From positions 434,001 through 498,000 of the forward strand of contig NZ_JACSCX010000001.1 of the NCBI RefSeq assembly GCF_014333525.1: a DNA stretch of 64,000 bases. The letters run 5' to 3'. Both the position numbers and the translations under genes were made by a program. This document shows, in pieces, positions 7,335-16,400 of the stretch; position 1 is the stretch's first letter, and each line of letters opens with the position of its first letter. A model generated the notes under the pieces. The model did no database searches. It worked only from the letters and a program-made list of their open reading frames with translations, and was not told the DNA's origin. This DNA is from Hymenobacter puniceus (GTDB taxonomy: Bacteria > Bacteroidota > Bacteroidia > Cytophagales > Hymenobacteraceae).

Positions 7335-8210
7335 GGTGTGAGTAAGTTGCAGGTAGATGGAGAAGTAGGAGGCAAATGACGTACCAACTGTGCTTGCAGA
7401 AGGGTCAGGCGACCAGAGTACGGCGCAGGTTTTTTAAGGTTACGCACGCCTACTTCGGCCACTAAATGCATGAACGTTAGACCCGTTAAGTGTTACTGAC
7501 AGCCGGGGCTATGGATATGGTCAGTTCGTGTTGCAAGCCAGCATTAAAGCAGCTGCGCAACACGTTGGTTCCAATCAGTTAGTTGCTACCTGATTGGAAC
7601 CAACGCAAAAATGCCGCGGAAGTGGCGCAGTTGGTTTTCCAGTCACACTGGGGTTGTAGATACAGGGCTTTCACTTACTTCGAAAAGCTTGTGCCACCCG
7701 GTTGACCCGATACAAGCAGCGCTCATCACAGATAATCCATGTTGCCTGCTAGTCCGGCTCAAGATTTATAGTGCCTATGCTAAGCAAGAGCAAAATTTAG
7801 TCGGTCTTTTTATTCTTTAGTGTGCCGCTCAATGCATGCGGACTTTGCTTTTTCGCTTATGCTCCTTACACGAAATTTATATACACCTGTTCGTTCTTTC
7901 TGAAGTTCGCAACCAGCACTTAGACCATCCCATAGTGCCAGCAGATTTTCTGCAGCAAACAGGCAGCAGACCAGTTCAGTAATCCGGTGCCGCCTTTATG
8001 CGGAGCCGACGACTTTCAGGTAGTGAACTCCTCTTTTCCTGTAAAATTTTTGGCCTATTTCTCCCGTATTGAAACCTCCTAAATAGTTCACTGTCAAAAC
8101 TTAATATTTTATAATGCCAGGTTGGCAAGGTTTTGGGATTTGCAGACTCACTGCGCATCAAGCAGCAATGTTTTCCTCGTAAGTTTTTCGCCCTACCCTT
8201 CCCAACCAAT
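7335..8210. other. ~875-bp stretch without a supported gene
   Basis: Short frames occur on both strands (for example 7611-7820 and 7976-8269), but none has a signal, motif or plausible composition. The stretch contains the inverted repeat at 7563-7605. The part from 7840 to 8130 is richer in A and T. It may hold decayed sequence or regulatory DNA for the gene at 8211. Confidence 0.5.
7563..7605. repeat. 16-bp inverted repeat in gene-free DNA
   Basis: CGTTGGTTCCAATCAG (7563-7578) and its exact reverse complement (7590-7605) enclose an 11-bp loop. An AAAA follows. It is not near any convincing gene end. Confidence 0.75.
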
Positions 8211-8609
8211 ATGCTGGACCGTATTAGACAACACCTCATTCTCTTCGCCCGACAGCAGGTAGGCACCACCAGCTACCTGAATCTGGTACAGGAAGCCGAC
8301 CTGGGTTTCAACCTCGACAACCCGCATGAGAAAAAACGCTTGAAAGAAGCGTTGGCTGAAATTTCGGAGATGGAATTTGCAGCTGGCCGCCCTATCTTGA
8401 GTAGCCTGGTGACGGTAGCGGGCCACAAAGGCCAGGGTGACACGTTTTATAAGCTCTGCGAACACCTCGGCTTTGGTGAATGGCGCGACCTGCGCCGGCA
8501 AGAAGACTTTTTGAAAAAGCTACGTGCTGAATGCCGCACCTACTGGCAGGATAATGCCAATTTTCAGCAGCATAGCCTCCTCAACGAATACAGCAACCGT
8601 CAGGCGTAG
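8211..8609 (+). CDS. Conserved-looking hypothetical protein, 132 residues
   Basis: I take the ATG at 8211 (MLDRIRQHLILFARQQVGTT) as the start. An in-frame ATG at 8133 would add 26 residues of unlikely composition. The protein is soluble, helix-rich and charged, with no signal peptide. A central block, GRPILSSLVTVAGHKGQGDT then FYKLCEHLGFGEW, alternates hydrophobic strand and glycine turn. It resembles, from memory, small proteins of the type 'LsaLVvnk..g.pG.GFf.la', which occur next to defence or HNH-like genes. That resemblance is weak and untested. It is followed by a converging unknown gene at 8657. Confidence 0.6.
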   Translation: MLDRIRQHLILFARQQVGTTSYLNLVQEADLGFNLDNPHEKKRLKEALAEISEMEFAAGRPILSSLVTVAGHKGQGDTFYKLCEHLGFGEWRDLRRQEDFLKKLRAECRTYWQDNANFQQHSLLNEYSNRQA

Positions 8610-8656
8610 CCGCCTGTTAAGCCAGGGCTACAGCTCCGCCTGTCTGTAGTTGGTTG

Positions 8657-9136
8657 TTACGAGAGCAGTTTAGCCTGATGGGCTGCATTAATGATGGCGG
8701 GCGCATTTTTAAGCGTAGCCAATATAAATTCTCTGGCAGCCTCTTTCAGTTCATCCTGGCTGATGTCCTGCGCTTCTTCGCGCACCAACTCCCCTACCGT
8801 TTGGAAGGCTAACACCAGCTTCTCTCGCTTGGGGCGTTCCTGCCTCAACTGCCCGTAGACTATTGCTAGCTGAGCATTAATCTTTTTGCGGCGCGTTCTG
8901 AACACCGATTCGCTGGTGGTATGAGGCTTGATGGCTTCTAGCAGTTCCAGCAACGGCAGTAGCTTGGTGGCAGTAGCAACTACGGTGCCTTCCAACTGCT
9001 GCCGACGCCGTTTAAGCGTAGGCAAAGCAGCCCGCCTGCGGCTATTCGGGACAGCGGCTGGGGCTAGTTGAGCTTGTTGTGCGTCTGAATTCATACGGGG
9101 CCCGCTTGCCGGTAATACATGCTCTAAGGTACTCAT
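8657..9136 (-). CDS. Hypothetical helical cytoplasmic protein
   Basis: 159 residues from the ATG at 9136 (MSTLEHVLPASGPRMNSDAQ). The frame is open upstream to 9265, but that region contains a perfect 14-bp hairpin (9169-9199), which fits better in a leader than in coding sequence. Starts at 9184 and 9094 are also possible. After a Pro/Ala-rich N-terminus comes a basic stretch (SRRRAALPTLKRRRQQLEGT) and then long amphipathic helices (LLPLLELLEAIKPHTTSESV, VLAFQTVGELVREEAQDISQ). No family recognised. It could be a nucleic-acid-associated or DUF-type helical protein, since the basic patch is its only clue. Confidence 0.55.
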   Translation of the reverse strand: MSTLEHVLPASGPRMNSDAQQAQLAPAAVPNSRRRAALPTLKRRRQQLEGTVVATATKLLPLLELLEAIKPHTTSESVFRTRRKKINAQLAIVYGQLRQERPKREKLVLAFQTVGELVREEAQDISQDELKEAAREFILATLKNAPAIINAAHQAKLLS

Positions 9137-9168
9137 AAAAGCTTCTACATCATTTATTGCCTTATCTG

Positions 9169-9199
9169 CAGGCGCCGCAAACATTGTTTGCGGCGCCTG
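9169..9199. repeat. Perfect 14-bp hairpin upstream of the 8657-9136 gene
   Basis: CAGGCGCCGCAAAC and its exact complement GTTTGCGGCGCCTG are separated by 3 bp. No T-tract follows. It would form a strong stem in the leader of the minus-strand gene, or a dyad operator in DNA. Confidence 0.7.
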
Positions 9200-9338
9200 T
9201 GTAATTTGTAGGCCGGCAACGTAGATCAGCAGAAAGCAACTTGGCGTTGTGGCCTTATAGTACAAGCGCTGATTATGATTGAAGTTTGCCTGGTTGCTCT
9301 TCGCTATGCCTTGCTATTTTATAGTATATACCCCGTTT

Positions 9339-9752
9339 ATGGAGCTTGTTGCTTACCGCCCACAATACCATATTTACCTGCACGCGGCCAGCAACCATAT
9401 TCTTTATAAGCGGCTAGAGGAAATGACGCTGGCAACAGAGCTGCCCTACTACATAGCTGACATCGAACGGGCGTTAGGGCTGGTGCAGCCCGGTTTCACG
9501 GTGCTATCGGATTTGCGACGCACGCTGGGGCCCAACCCGCAGATGCTGCCTGTGTTCCGGCAAGTGCGGCAGCTTCTGCAAGACCACGGAGTAGCTATGA
9601 TGGTGGAAGTGCACCCGCTCGCGCTCAGCGTCCCGAAGTTCATGCAGCAGGTGCGGGCCCAATCTGAGGACATTCCGACCCACATATTCACCGACATACG
9701 CGAGGCGGAGGCGTTTTTACAGCAATTCAAGGCGCAGCAAAGCCTGCGGTAA
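9339..9752 (+). CDS. STAS/SpoIIAA-like hypothetical protein
   Basis: 137 residues from the ATG at 9339 (MELVAYRPQYHIYLHAASNH). An in-frame ATG at 9279 would add a hydrophobic stretch that does not look like a normal signal. The layout is beta-alpha repeats: YHIYLHAASNHILYK, ALGLVQPGFTVLSDLRR, VFRQVRQLLQDHGVAMMVEV, IFTDIREAEAFLQQF. The strand 'GFTVLSDLR' followed by a helix and then 'GVAMMVEVHP' is what small STAS-like or SpoIIAA-like proteins of Bacteroidota show. I see no conserved phosphorylatable serine that would prove an anti-anti-sigma role. Likely a single-domain cytoplasmic regulator. Assignment is by fold pattern only. Confidence 0.55.
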   Translation: MELVAYRPQYHIYLHAASNHILYKRLEEMTLATELPYYIADIERALGLVQPGFTVLSDLRRTLGPNPQMLPVFRQVRQLLQDHGVAMMVEVHPLALSVPKFMQQVRAQSEDIPTHIFTDIREAEAFLQQFKAQQSLR

Positions 9753-9804
9753 TCAGCTTAAGGCGAAAGTACCAAAGCAGAAGCGTGGGTTGGAGTCGGG
9801 TGCC

Positions 9805-9812
9805 TATCTTTG
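9805..9812 (+). promoter_or_regulatory. -7 box TATCTTTG for the ferredoxin reductase gene
   Basis: A perfect TAnnTTTG element 93 bp before the ATG at 9905. No well-spaced -33 element is visible. Confidence 0.5.
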
Positions 9813-9904
9813 CAGCGGTATTGCCAAGCCGGGCCAACGTTTTGGCATAGTTCGCTGTTATACCCAGGGCCTGTCGGCCATTTGTTTGAACTCACCCTTC
9901 ACTG

Positions 9905-10918
9905 ATGAATTCTATTTCCACTGATATCTGCATCATCGGGGCCGGCCCGGTGGGGCTGTTTGCTGTGTTTGAAGCCGGGCTGCTGAAGCTCCGTTGCCAT
10001 GTAGTAGACGCCCTGCCCCAAGTGGGGGGGCAGTTGTCTGAAATCTACCCCAAGAAGCCCATTTACGATATTCCGGGCTTTCCTGATATTCTGGCCGGTG
10101 ACTTGGTAAACAACCTGATGCGCCAGATTGAGCCTTTCCATCCCACTTTTACGCTGGGTGAGCGGGTGGAAGGCTACCGCAAGCTAGACGACGGCTCGTT
10201 TGTGGTGACTACCATCGACGGCACCGAAATCAACTGCAAAGCTATTGCCATTGCTGGCGGCCTGGGTTCATTTGAGCCCCGCAAGCCCGCCATCGAGCAG
10301 CTCGACAGCTTCGAGCAGGGCAAAGGCGTGTACTACATGGTGCGCGACCCCGAAACCTTCCGCGACCAGCGCCTCGTCATTGCCGGCGGCGGCGACTCGG
10401 CGCTTGACTGGACCATTTTCCTGGCCAATGTGGCCAAGGAAGTGACGCTGGTGCACCGCGGCACCACGTTCCGCGGCGCCGCCGACTCGGCCGAGAAGGT
10501 GAAACACCTGCACGAAGCCGGCAAAGTGAACCTGGTGCTGAGCAGCAACGTGACGCACGTGCACGGCAACGGCCAGCTGCACGCCGTGACTATCACGGCC
10601 AACGATGGTACTGCCACCGAGCTGCCAGTGGACTCGTTTATTCCACTGTTCGGCCTCACGCCCAAGCTCGGCCCGATTGAGGACTGGGGCCTGGAGCTGG
10701 AAGACAACGCCGTGAAGGTGAACACGCTGGACTACTCCACTTCGGAGCCCGGCATCTTCGCTATCGGCGACATCAACACCTATCCGGGCAAGCTGAAGCT
10801 GATTTTGTGCGGCTTCCACGAGGCTGCCCTCATGTGTCAGGGCGCCTTCAAGCACATCAACCCCGACAAAAAATACGTGCTCAAGTACACCACCGTAAAC
10901 GGCGTACCTACCCTGTAG
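9905..10918 (+). CDS. Ferredoxin--NADP+ reductase, thioredoxin-reductase type
   Basis: 337 residues, the size of the TrxR-like ferredoxin--NADP+ reductases (YumC type). FAD-binding GAGPVG lies at 13-18 and VGGQLSEIYPKK at 40-51. NADP-binding GGGDSALDW lies at 161-169. The C-terminal FAD-contact motif IFAIGDINTYPGKLKLI starts at 284. The CxxC redox pair of true thioredoxin reductases is absent, as expected for this subgroup. It would move electrons between NADPH and a ferredoxin. The next gene, 93 bp downstream, encodes a 2Fe-2S ferredoxin, which is the natural partner. Cytoplasmic flavoprotein. Confidence 0.93.
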   Translation: MNSISTDICIIGAGPVGLFAVFEAGLLKLRCHVVDALPQVGGQLSEIYPKKPIYDIPGFPDILAGDLVNNLMRQIEPFHPTFTLGERVEGYRKLDDGSFVVTTIDGTEINCKAIAIAGGLGSFEPRKPAIEQLDSFEQGKGVYYMVRDPETFRDQRLVIAGGGDSALDWTIFLANVAKEVTLVHRGTTFRGAADSAEKVKHLHEAGKVNLVLSSNVTHVHGNGQLHAVTITANDGTATELPVDSFIPLFGLTPKLGPIEDWGLELEDNAVKVNTLDYSTSEPGIFAIGDINTYPGKLKLILCGFHEAALMCQGAFKHINPDKKYVLKYTTVNGVPTL

Positions 10919-10928
10919 CCAGTAATGA

Positions 10929-10989
10929 GGTGATGAAGTGATGTGGTGCAGAGGAGCATACATCCTGTTGACTTCATCACTTCATCACC
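10929..10989. repeat. 15-bp inverted repeat between reductase and ferredoxin
   Basis: GGTGATGAAGTGATG (10929-10943) and its exact complement (10975-10989) enclose a 31-bp loop. Each arm contains the direct sub-repeat GTGATG/AAGTGATG. There is no T-run, so it is not a classical terminator. Confidence 0.75.
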
Positions 10990-11011
10990 TTATTGCTTAA
11001 TCACTTAAATA

Positions 11012-11338
11012 ATGACCGAAGACGTACGTGTATACGTGGAGGAAGCGCCCGGCCAGCGCACCGAAGTAACAGGGCCCACCGATATGGGATTGAGCCTCAT
11101 GGAGCTGCTCAAGGCCAGCGGCTACGACATTCAGGCTACCTGCGGCGGTATGGCGCTGTGCGGCACCTGCCACATTGAGGTGCTGGCCGGCCCCGCCCTC
11201 GACGAGCCGTCCGATGACGAGTTGGCCATGCTGGAAAGTTTGCCGGTGATGAGCCAGGGCAGCCGACTTTCCTGCCAGATCCGCCTCACCGAGCGCCTCG
11301 ATGGCCTGGTGCTGCGCCTGATGCCGCAAAACACTTAG
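11012..11338 (+). CDS. 2Fe-2S ferredoxin (adrenodoxin type)
   Basis: 108 residues. The cluster ligands are Cys44, Cys50 and Cys53 (ATCGGMALCGTCHI) and Cys88 (SRLSCQI). This is the C-x5-C-x2-C ... C pattern of adrenodoxin/ISC-type ferredoxins. The acidic stretch ALDEPSDDELAMLESL between the third and fourth cysteines is the usual partner-docking region. It lies 93 bp after the ferredoxin--NADP+ reductase gene with an inverted repeat in between, so the pair probably forms a small electron-transfer unit. Cytoplasmic, full length. Confidence 0.93.
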   Translation: MTEDVRVYVEEAPGQRTEVTGPTDMGLSLMELLKASGYDIQATCGGMALCGTCHIEVLAGPALDEPSDDELAMLESLPVMSQGSRLSCQIRLTERLDGLVLRLMPQNT

Positions 11339-11383
11339 CACACGGGCCGCAATTTGCGGCCTGGCTTCGGCGTTGATCTGCCG

Positions 11384-12250
11384 ATGGCTATATCTACTTC
11401 GATTTCTGATTTTGTGTACCGCAGCCTGTTGGGCTGCGGTTTTTTGTTGCTCGGCTCCGGCGGCAGCGCGTGGGCGCAACGAGAAATGGAGCTGAACGTC
11501 AGTGGCGGCGCAACATTGGCTCAACCGGCTATAAGGCGGCAGAACCTGAACGGGCAGTTCCGAACGGTAGGCAGATTCAATACCGGGGCCGCACTGCGCT
11601 TGGTGGTGCCGATGAGTGCACGGCTGGGGGTAGGCTTCGAGCAGCGCGTCACGGGCCTAAATCAAAGCGTGCGCTACGGCAACCGCGTCTCCGGCTTCAG
11701 CTCCAGTATCGGTAATGATGAAGTGCATCAGTCGGGACTGAGTTTACGCCTTTACGATGTATGGAGCCCGGGTCCGCGCTGGGGGCTGGATGTAGCCCTG
11801 ACAGGTTGTTATGCATGGCCCTACTACTCGGGTAGAGATACCTACGAAGGTCCGCTTTGGTACAGTTCTACTACTCAAATGCCGCAACCCGGCATTCCAC
11901 TGGTGCTGGTGCGCAAAACTGAGCGGCGCGGCACCGCCATGGCCGGCGTGGAGGCGCTACTGCGCTACGAGCTGGGGTTGCGCCATATGCTGTTGCTCAC
12001 GGCCACCTACCAGCGGGGCCTGGGTCCGCTCGAAGAAATCAACTCCACCAAGCTGGAATATCTTGATGACAACGGCATCGTGCAGCAGGGCAGCCTGGCC
12101 ATTATCAGCCGCGGCTCCTATGCTACCATGCAGATAGGGTACGGCCTGCGCCTAGGGCACCTCGCGGGCACCACCCGCCGCAACCCCACCCCGCGCTACA
12201 GCCTCGACCCCGACGATACCGACCCGGACACGACACCGGGAACCGAATAA
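11384..12250 (+). CDS. Outer-membrane beta-barrel-like exported protein
   Basis: 288 residues from the ATG at 11384. A longer frame from a TTG at 11354 crosses a GC-rich hairpin (11344-11361) and is unlikely. The signal peptide is MAISTSISDFVYRSLLGCGF through SAWAQ. The rest alternates short amphipathic strands with turns (LNVSGGATLAQP, TGAALRLVVPMSARLGVGFE, LTATYQRGLGPLEEINS, YATMQIGYGLRLGHL), as in Bacteroidota porin-like barrels. The C-terminus is Pro/Asp/Thr-rich (DPDDTDPDTTPGTE) and does not end in a barrel strand. No specific family recognised, so transport or structural role is unknown. Confidence 0.7.
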   Translation: MAISTSISDFVYRSLLGCGFLLLGSGGSAWAQREMELNVSGGATLAQPAIRRQNLNGQFRTVGRFNTGAALRLVVPMSARLGVGFEQRVTGLNQSVRYGNRVSGFSSSIGNDEVHQSGLSLRLYDVWSPGPRWGLDVALTGCYAWPYYSGRDTYEGPLWYSSTTQMPQPGIPLVLVRKTERRGTAMAGVEALLRYELGLRHMLLLTATYQRGLGPLEEINSTKLEYLDDNGIVQQGSLAIISRGSYATMQIGYGLRLGHLAGTTRRNPTPRYSLDPDDTDPDTTPGTE

Positions 12251-12399
12251 GACGCTAGGAACGCAAAGTTGTGGGTTTCTATTAGGCTGACATTGCCGGG
12301 CGGGTGGCCGTATGAAATATTCTCTGAATCAGCCATATTGTGCAGCGCCTTGCCGGGCGAACTGTGTTCAGGTCCCATTTCCCTCAACCCACTTCTCGT

Positions 12400-12771
12400 A
12401 TGACAGCTTCTACCCGCAACATCATTGCCTGGATTCTGCAAGTCCTGTTAGGATTGGCCTTTATTGCGTCTGGCGGCCGCAAACTGATGGATCTACCGAA
12501 CACGGTGGCCATGTTCGGCAGTATGGGAATACCTGGCGCGCTGGCCTACGTGGTGGCCGGAGCCGAGCTGCTGGGCGGCATTGGCCTGCTGATTCCGCGC
12601 TTCGTGCGGCCGGCAGCACTGGGCCTGGTTATCATCATGCTGGGGGCCGTGGTGATGCACGCTACCAAGATTCCGGGCGGGCTGGCCGGTGGCATACCGG
12701 CTATTGTGCTACTGGTTTTGCTGCTGCTGGTGTTCTGGCTGCGCCGGCCAACGGCCTCTACTACGCTGTAG
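12400..12771 (+). CDS. DoxX family membrane protein
   Basis: 123 residues from the ATG at 12400; an upstream in-frame start would add unlikely sequence. Four transmembrane segments are visible. The DoxX pattern is clear: IIAWILQVLLGLAFIASGGR followed by KLM, then YVVAGAELLGGIGLLIPRFV, PAALGLVIIMLGAVVMHATK, and a last hydrophobic segment. Family knowledge: DoxX-like proteins are small inner-membrane proteins, variously linked to quinol oxidation or sulfur and oxidative stress. The exact role is unknown. A very long hairpin terminator follows and is shared with the converging gene. Confidence 0.88.
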   Translation: MTASTRNIIAWILQVLLGLAFIASGGRKLMDLPNTVAMFGSMGIPGALAYVVAGAELLGGIGLLIPRFVRPAALGLVIIMLGAVVMHATKIPGGLAGGIPAIVLLVLLLLVFWLRRPTASTTL

Positions 12772-12777
12772 TCGTTG

Positions 12778-12840
12778 CCGGTTCAACAGAAAAGGGCGTG
12801 ACCACCATTTCGGTAGTCACGCCCTTTTCTGTTGAACCGG
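12778..12840. terminator. Bidirectional terminator, 25-bp perfect stem
   Basis: Left arm 12778-12802 and right arm 12816-12840 are exact reverse complements, with a 13-bp loop. The stem contains AGAAAAGGGCGTG. It separates doxX (+) from the gene ending at 12853 (-). Confidence 0.85.
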
Positions 12841-12852
12841 TGCTGGCAGCAC

Positions 12853-13290
12853 CTAGCGGCGGCGGGAGCGGCTGCTTTTAGTGGCCGTCTTGCGCTTGCC
12901 AGATGTCGAGGATTTATGCACCACTTTCTTTTTGCTGCTGGTAGTGCGGTGGCGGCTGCGGGAGGCTACGTGCCGGGGCTCGGCGGCCGGCGCGCTGGCT
13001 TTGGCCGGCGCTTCCGGGGCTTTGGGCTCCGGCGCCGCTTCGGCGTGGTAAGCAGAAACCTCAGTGGCGGCTTGGGCAGCGGCTTCTTCGCGAGCAGCAG
13101 CTTTCAGAACGGCATCCTGCTTGCGGCGGGCCGGCATCAGAAAATCGCGCTCGGCGCGCTCCTGCGGGGTTAGTTTTTCTTCGCCGGGTAGTGCGGTGGG
13201 AGTTACGGAAGTGGTTTTCTTTTCGCCTTGGGCCATAACGGCCGTGCTACTTAGCAGCAGGCCGGTTACCATCACAATCAGTCGCTTCAT
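12853..13290 (-). CDS. Exported Ala/Lys/Arg/Ser-rich basic protein
   Basis: 145 residues from the ATG at 13290, supported by a good promoter just upstream. The signal peptide is MKRLIVMVTGLLLSSTAVMA. The mature protein starts acidic and mixed (LTPQERAERDFLMPARRKQD) and turns into a Pro/Ala/Glu-rich hinge (EAAPEPKAPEAPAKASAPAA). It ends in a strongly basic Ser/Lys/Arg tail (SRSRHRTTSSKKKVVHKSST ... KSSRSRRR). No family recognised. A basic disordered tail on an exported protein suggests contact with acidic surface polymers or DNA, but this is inference. Low sequence complexity makes homology calls unreliable. Confidence 0.7.
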   Translation of the reverse strand: MKRLIVMVTGLLLSSTAVMAQGEKKTTSVTPTALPGEEKLTPQERAERDFLMPARRKQDAVLKAAAREEAAAQAATEVSAYHAEAAPEPKAPEAPAKASAPAAEPRHVASRSRHRTTSSKKKVVHKSSTSGKRKTATKSSRSRRR

Positions 13291-13317
13291 TGTTCCAACA
13301 GGGGCTAAACGGAACCT

Positions 13318-13351
13318 CAAAATTACCACACCCCAGCTATAAAATCCAAAA
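13318..13351 (-). promoter_or_regulatory. Promoter TTTTG-N21-TAATTTTG
   Basis: Read on the minus strand, TTTTG (13351-13347), a 21-bp spacer and TAATTTTG (13325-13318) match the Bacteroidota -33/-7 consensus. The ATG at 13290 is 28 bp downstream. Confidence 0.65.
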
Positions 13352-13459
13352 CCGGCTACGTACCAATCTGGTAGAAAGCCATTTTGGTCGAACTGCGCCA
13401 CGATTCGGCTTGCAAAAAGGTCGTTACCTGCAACTATATACCTTCATCCTTATACCCGG

Positions 13460-16400
13460 CTATTGCTGTCCCGCAATCTGCACGCGCGTCCCGGCTGAGT
13501 GGGTGGTAAACTCCGGTGCGTAGAGGCACTGCAGCTGGCTTAGACCACCCGAGAAGTTACCGGCCTGCGCGGCCCGAAGCCGGTATTCGAAGGTGTGGGT
13601 GCCTTTTGGGAAGAAGCCAATGAAGAAGTTGGTGGCGGCGTCGCGGGGGCTCTCATAGTAGCCCAGGCCGCTTTGGTAGCGGTAGCCGGAAGTCTGGCCG
13701 ATAAGCTCCAGGCCAGCGGCGCGCTGGTCTTTGAGATGCACGTATTCCAAGTCGCGGTCGGCGCGCAGCACCAGGCGCACCACCAGCACGTCGCCGACGC
13801 GCAGGGGGCTGGCCGCAGTGAGGCGCTCCAGCACGGGGCCGCCGGTGGTGCGCTGCTCGCGGTAGAGCTGGCGCTCCAGCTGCAGGCCGGTGGCGGCGGG
13901 CGTTATCTTATCCAGCTGCTCGAAATACTGCCAGTACAAAGCGCCCCAGGCCACGCCAGCATCGGTTTTCTGCACCGATACACGGCCTTGCGCGGGCTGT
14001 ATTTCGGTGGCCGGCCAGCTTACTTTGTAGTAGCCAGTGCCGGGCTGCTGGGTGGTAGGCGTTATGGGCTTCCCTCCCACCGTCACGCGCAGCGGCTGAG
14101 TAGGCTGCAGCCAATCGGAGCCGCGCAGCAGCAGGGCGTAGCAGGCGTCGGCAGTGGCGCGGGTGCTGGCCCAGTTTTGCGTCTGCTTCTGCTTGAGCAG
14201 CCACAGCTTCATTTCATCCACGGCTTTCTGGTTGCGCGCCACCTCGTCGTAGGCTTCAATGAGGGTAGCCTGGGTTTCGGTGGGGGCCTCACGCCAGTAG
14301 TAGCCGCCGCGCACATCTTTCCAGTACATGCCCAGCTCAGGGCTGTGCAGAGCATTTTCGGTGAGGGCCTTCAGAATGTCGCGCGCGGCGAGCTGGGTGC
14401 TTTGGCGATGCAAGGCCAGGGCCGTTTGGGCCTGCAGGTAGCGGGTGCGGGCGGGCCAGTAGGTGGCAGCCTGATGCTGGTAGTATGCCAGCGCCAGTTT
14501 GGCGGCCGCCGCTACGGTCGGCGCAGCCCAGAAGCTGCGGGCATAAAGAGCCTGAATCTGCAAATCAGAAAGGTGGTCCTGTTTCAGGTTCAAGCCCTTT
14601 TGCTTGCGCAGCTCGGCGTAGTCGCGCTGCAGCTCGCCGTCGAGGTAGGCCAAAGCGCGGCGCAGAATGGGAGCCGCAACGGCATCCTGGCTGGCATCGA
14701 AGGCGCCTAGCTTCCGCAGCTTGCCGAAACCAGCCACGATGAGCTGGGTGATGTAGCGGTCCTCGGGCATCTTTTCAAACCACGGAAACGCCCCGTTGGG
14801 CTGCTGCATAGCGGACAGCTTGGTGAGGGCGCGGGTGGTTTCGGCTTTCAACCGAGACTCGTCGAACAGCTCGCTAAGGCGGCGCATCCGTTCGGTTTCG
14901 CTCTGCGCGTCGCGCACCCAAGGCGTTTCCTGGAGCAGCAGGGCTTTCAACTCCGGGTTCTGGTCGAGCTTGCTGATGAGAGCGGCTTTATCCCCGCTTT
15001 GGGCGGCGCGCTGCCACTCGGTTAGCGTGGTTTTCAGGCGCGGGTTGCTCTGCAGGATTTTGGCCGCCAGCAGGTTGGCGTAGAGGCGGCTGAACACCTG
15101 CTCGGAGCACTCGTAGGGGTACTCCATCAGGTAAGGCAGCGCCTGCACGGCGTACCAGGCTGGGTTTTCGGTCATTTCCAGCGTGAGCGAGTAGTTGCGC
15201 CGGGTGGCCGAGGTGGTGCTGGTCAGCTTCTGCAACTCAAACTCCCGGGTGGCCGGCCCCACGATGAGTAGCGGCAGGCTTTCGGTGACCAGCAGACGGT
15301 TGGGCAGCACCGGCAGCGTGTTCTGCTCGCCGTCTTCGATGGTTGTTAGTTGTTGGTTGTCGGTTGTTTGTTTGTTCTGGCGGCGGGCCTTTTTCTGCTC
15401 CTTCTTATCCTTGCCTGACAACTGCGTACCGGCAGCTGACAACTCGCCTTTGGCCACCACCTTGTAGGTTATGGCTTCGATGGGCAGCTGGCCTTCGGCG
15501 GTTTCGGGGATGGTGAGGCTCCAGCTCACGGCTTGGCTTTGGCGGGCGGGCAGATTGAACGCCAGCTGGGCGGGGCTTTGCAGCACCCGGGCCTCAATGG
15601 GCTGCTGAGTGCGGGCATCATGCAGCAGCAGCTGGGTGCGGCCGCTGACGGGCGCATCGGTGAGGTTGCTGAGCTTGGCGGAGAAGGTGAGCTGGTCGCC
15701 TTCGCGGAAGAAGCGCGGGGCGTTGGGCGTCACCTGCAGGCTTTTCTGGGTCACCAGTTCGCGCTGCAGCATGCCAGAGTGCAGCTGCTGGTCGTGGGCC
15801 AGGGTGAGCAGCTGCCAGCGGGTTACGGCCTCGGGCATCTGGAACTCCAGCACGGTTTCGCCCTGGGCGTTGGTGCGCACGGCCGGCGCCCACAAAGCCG
15901 TTTCGCGGAAGTCGGTGCGAGCCTGCACGTTGCTGAGGTCGGGTTGGGCGGCGGGTTTTGATTCAGTTGGCGCCGTGTCTTTAAACTTAGGCGAATACGC
16001 CCTTACGCGCATCTGAACGTGGTCGGCAGCACCTGGAGTGGCCGCCATTGCAGCCGATTCCACCCGGTCTGCAACTACTCTGGTTGGCACTACTTTATCA
16101 GCAAGCTCCTTCTGGTCCGGAATTTCATCCTCGCCCATAAAGCCCCACATATTGAGGTGCGGGTAGACGAGGCTCCAAACCGGCCCGGCCACGGGGTTGC
16201 CGTCAAACAGCTCCGAGGATTCCTCCACGCCGAACCGGCCGTTCCAGGCCAGCACGGCGGGATAGTATGGCCAGGCAAACTCCGGCTCCGCGAAGGAGTG
16301 CGGCCGGAAAACGTCCAGCGACTTATCGTAGAGCGAGGCCAGCAGCTCGGCCGCGGCGGGCTGGCCGTTGGCCTGGCGGATGGTGACGCGCCAGGTTTCC

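Noticed and set aside
7611..8269. Short frames in the gene-free region
   Set aside because: No signal peptide, motif or plausible start context; kept only as intergenic DNA.
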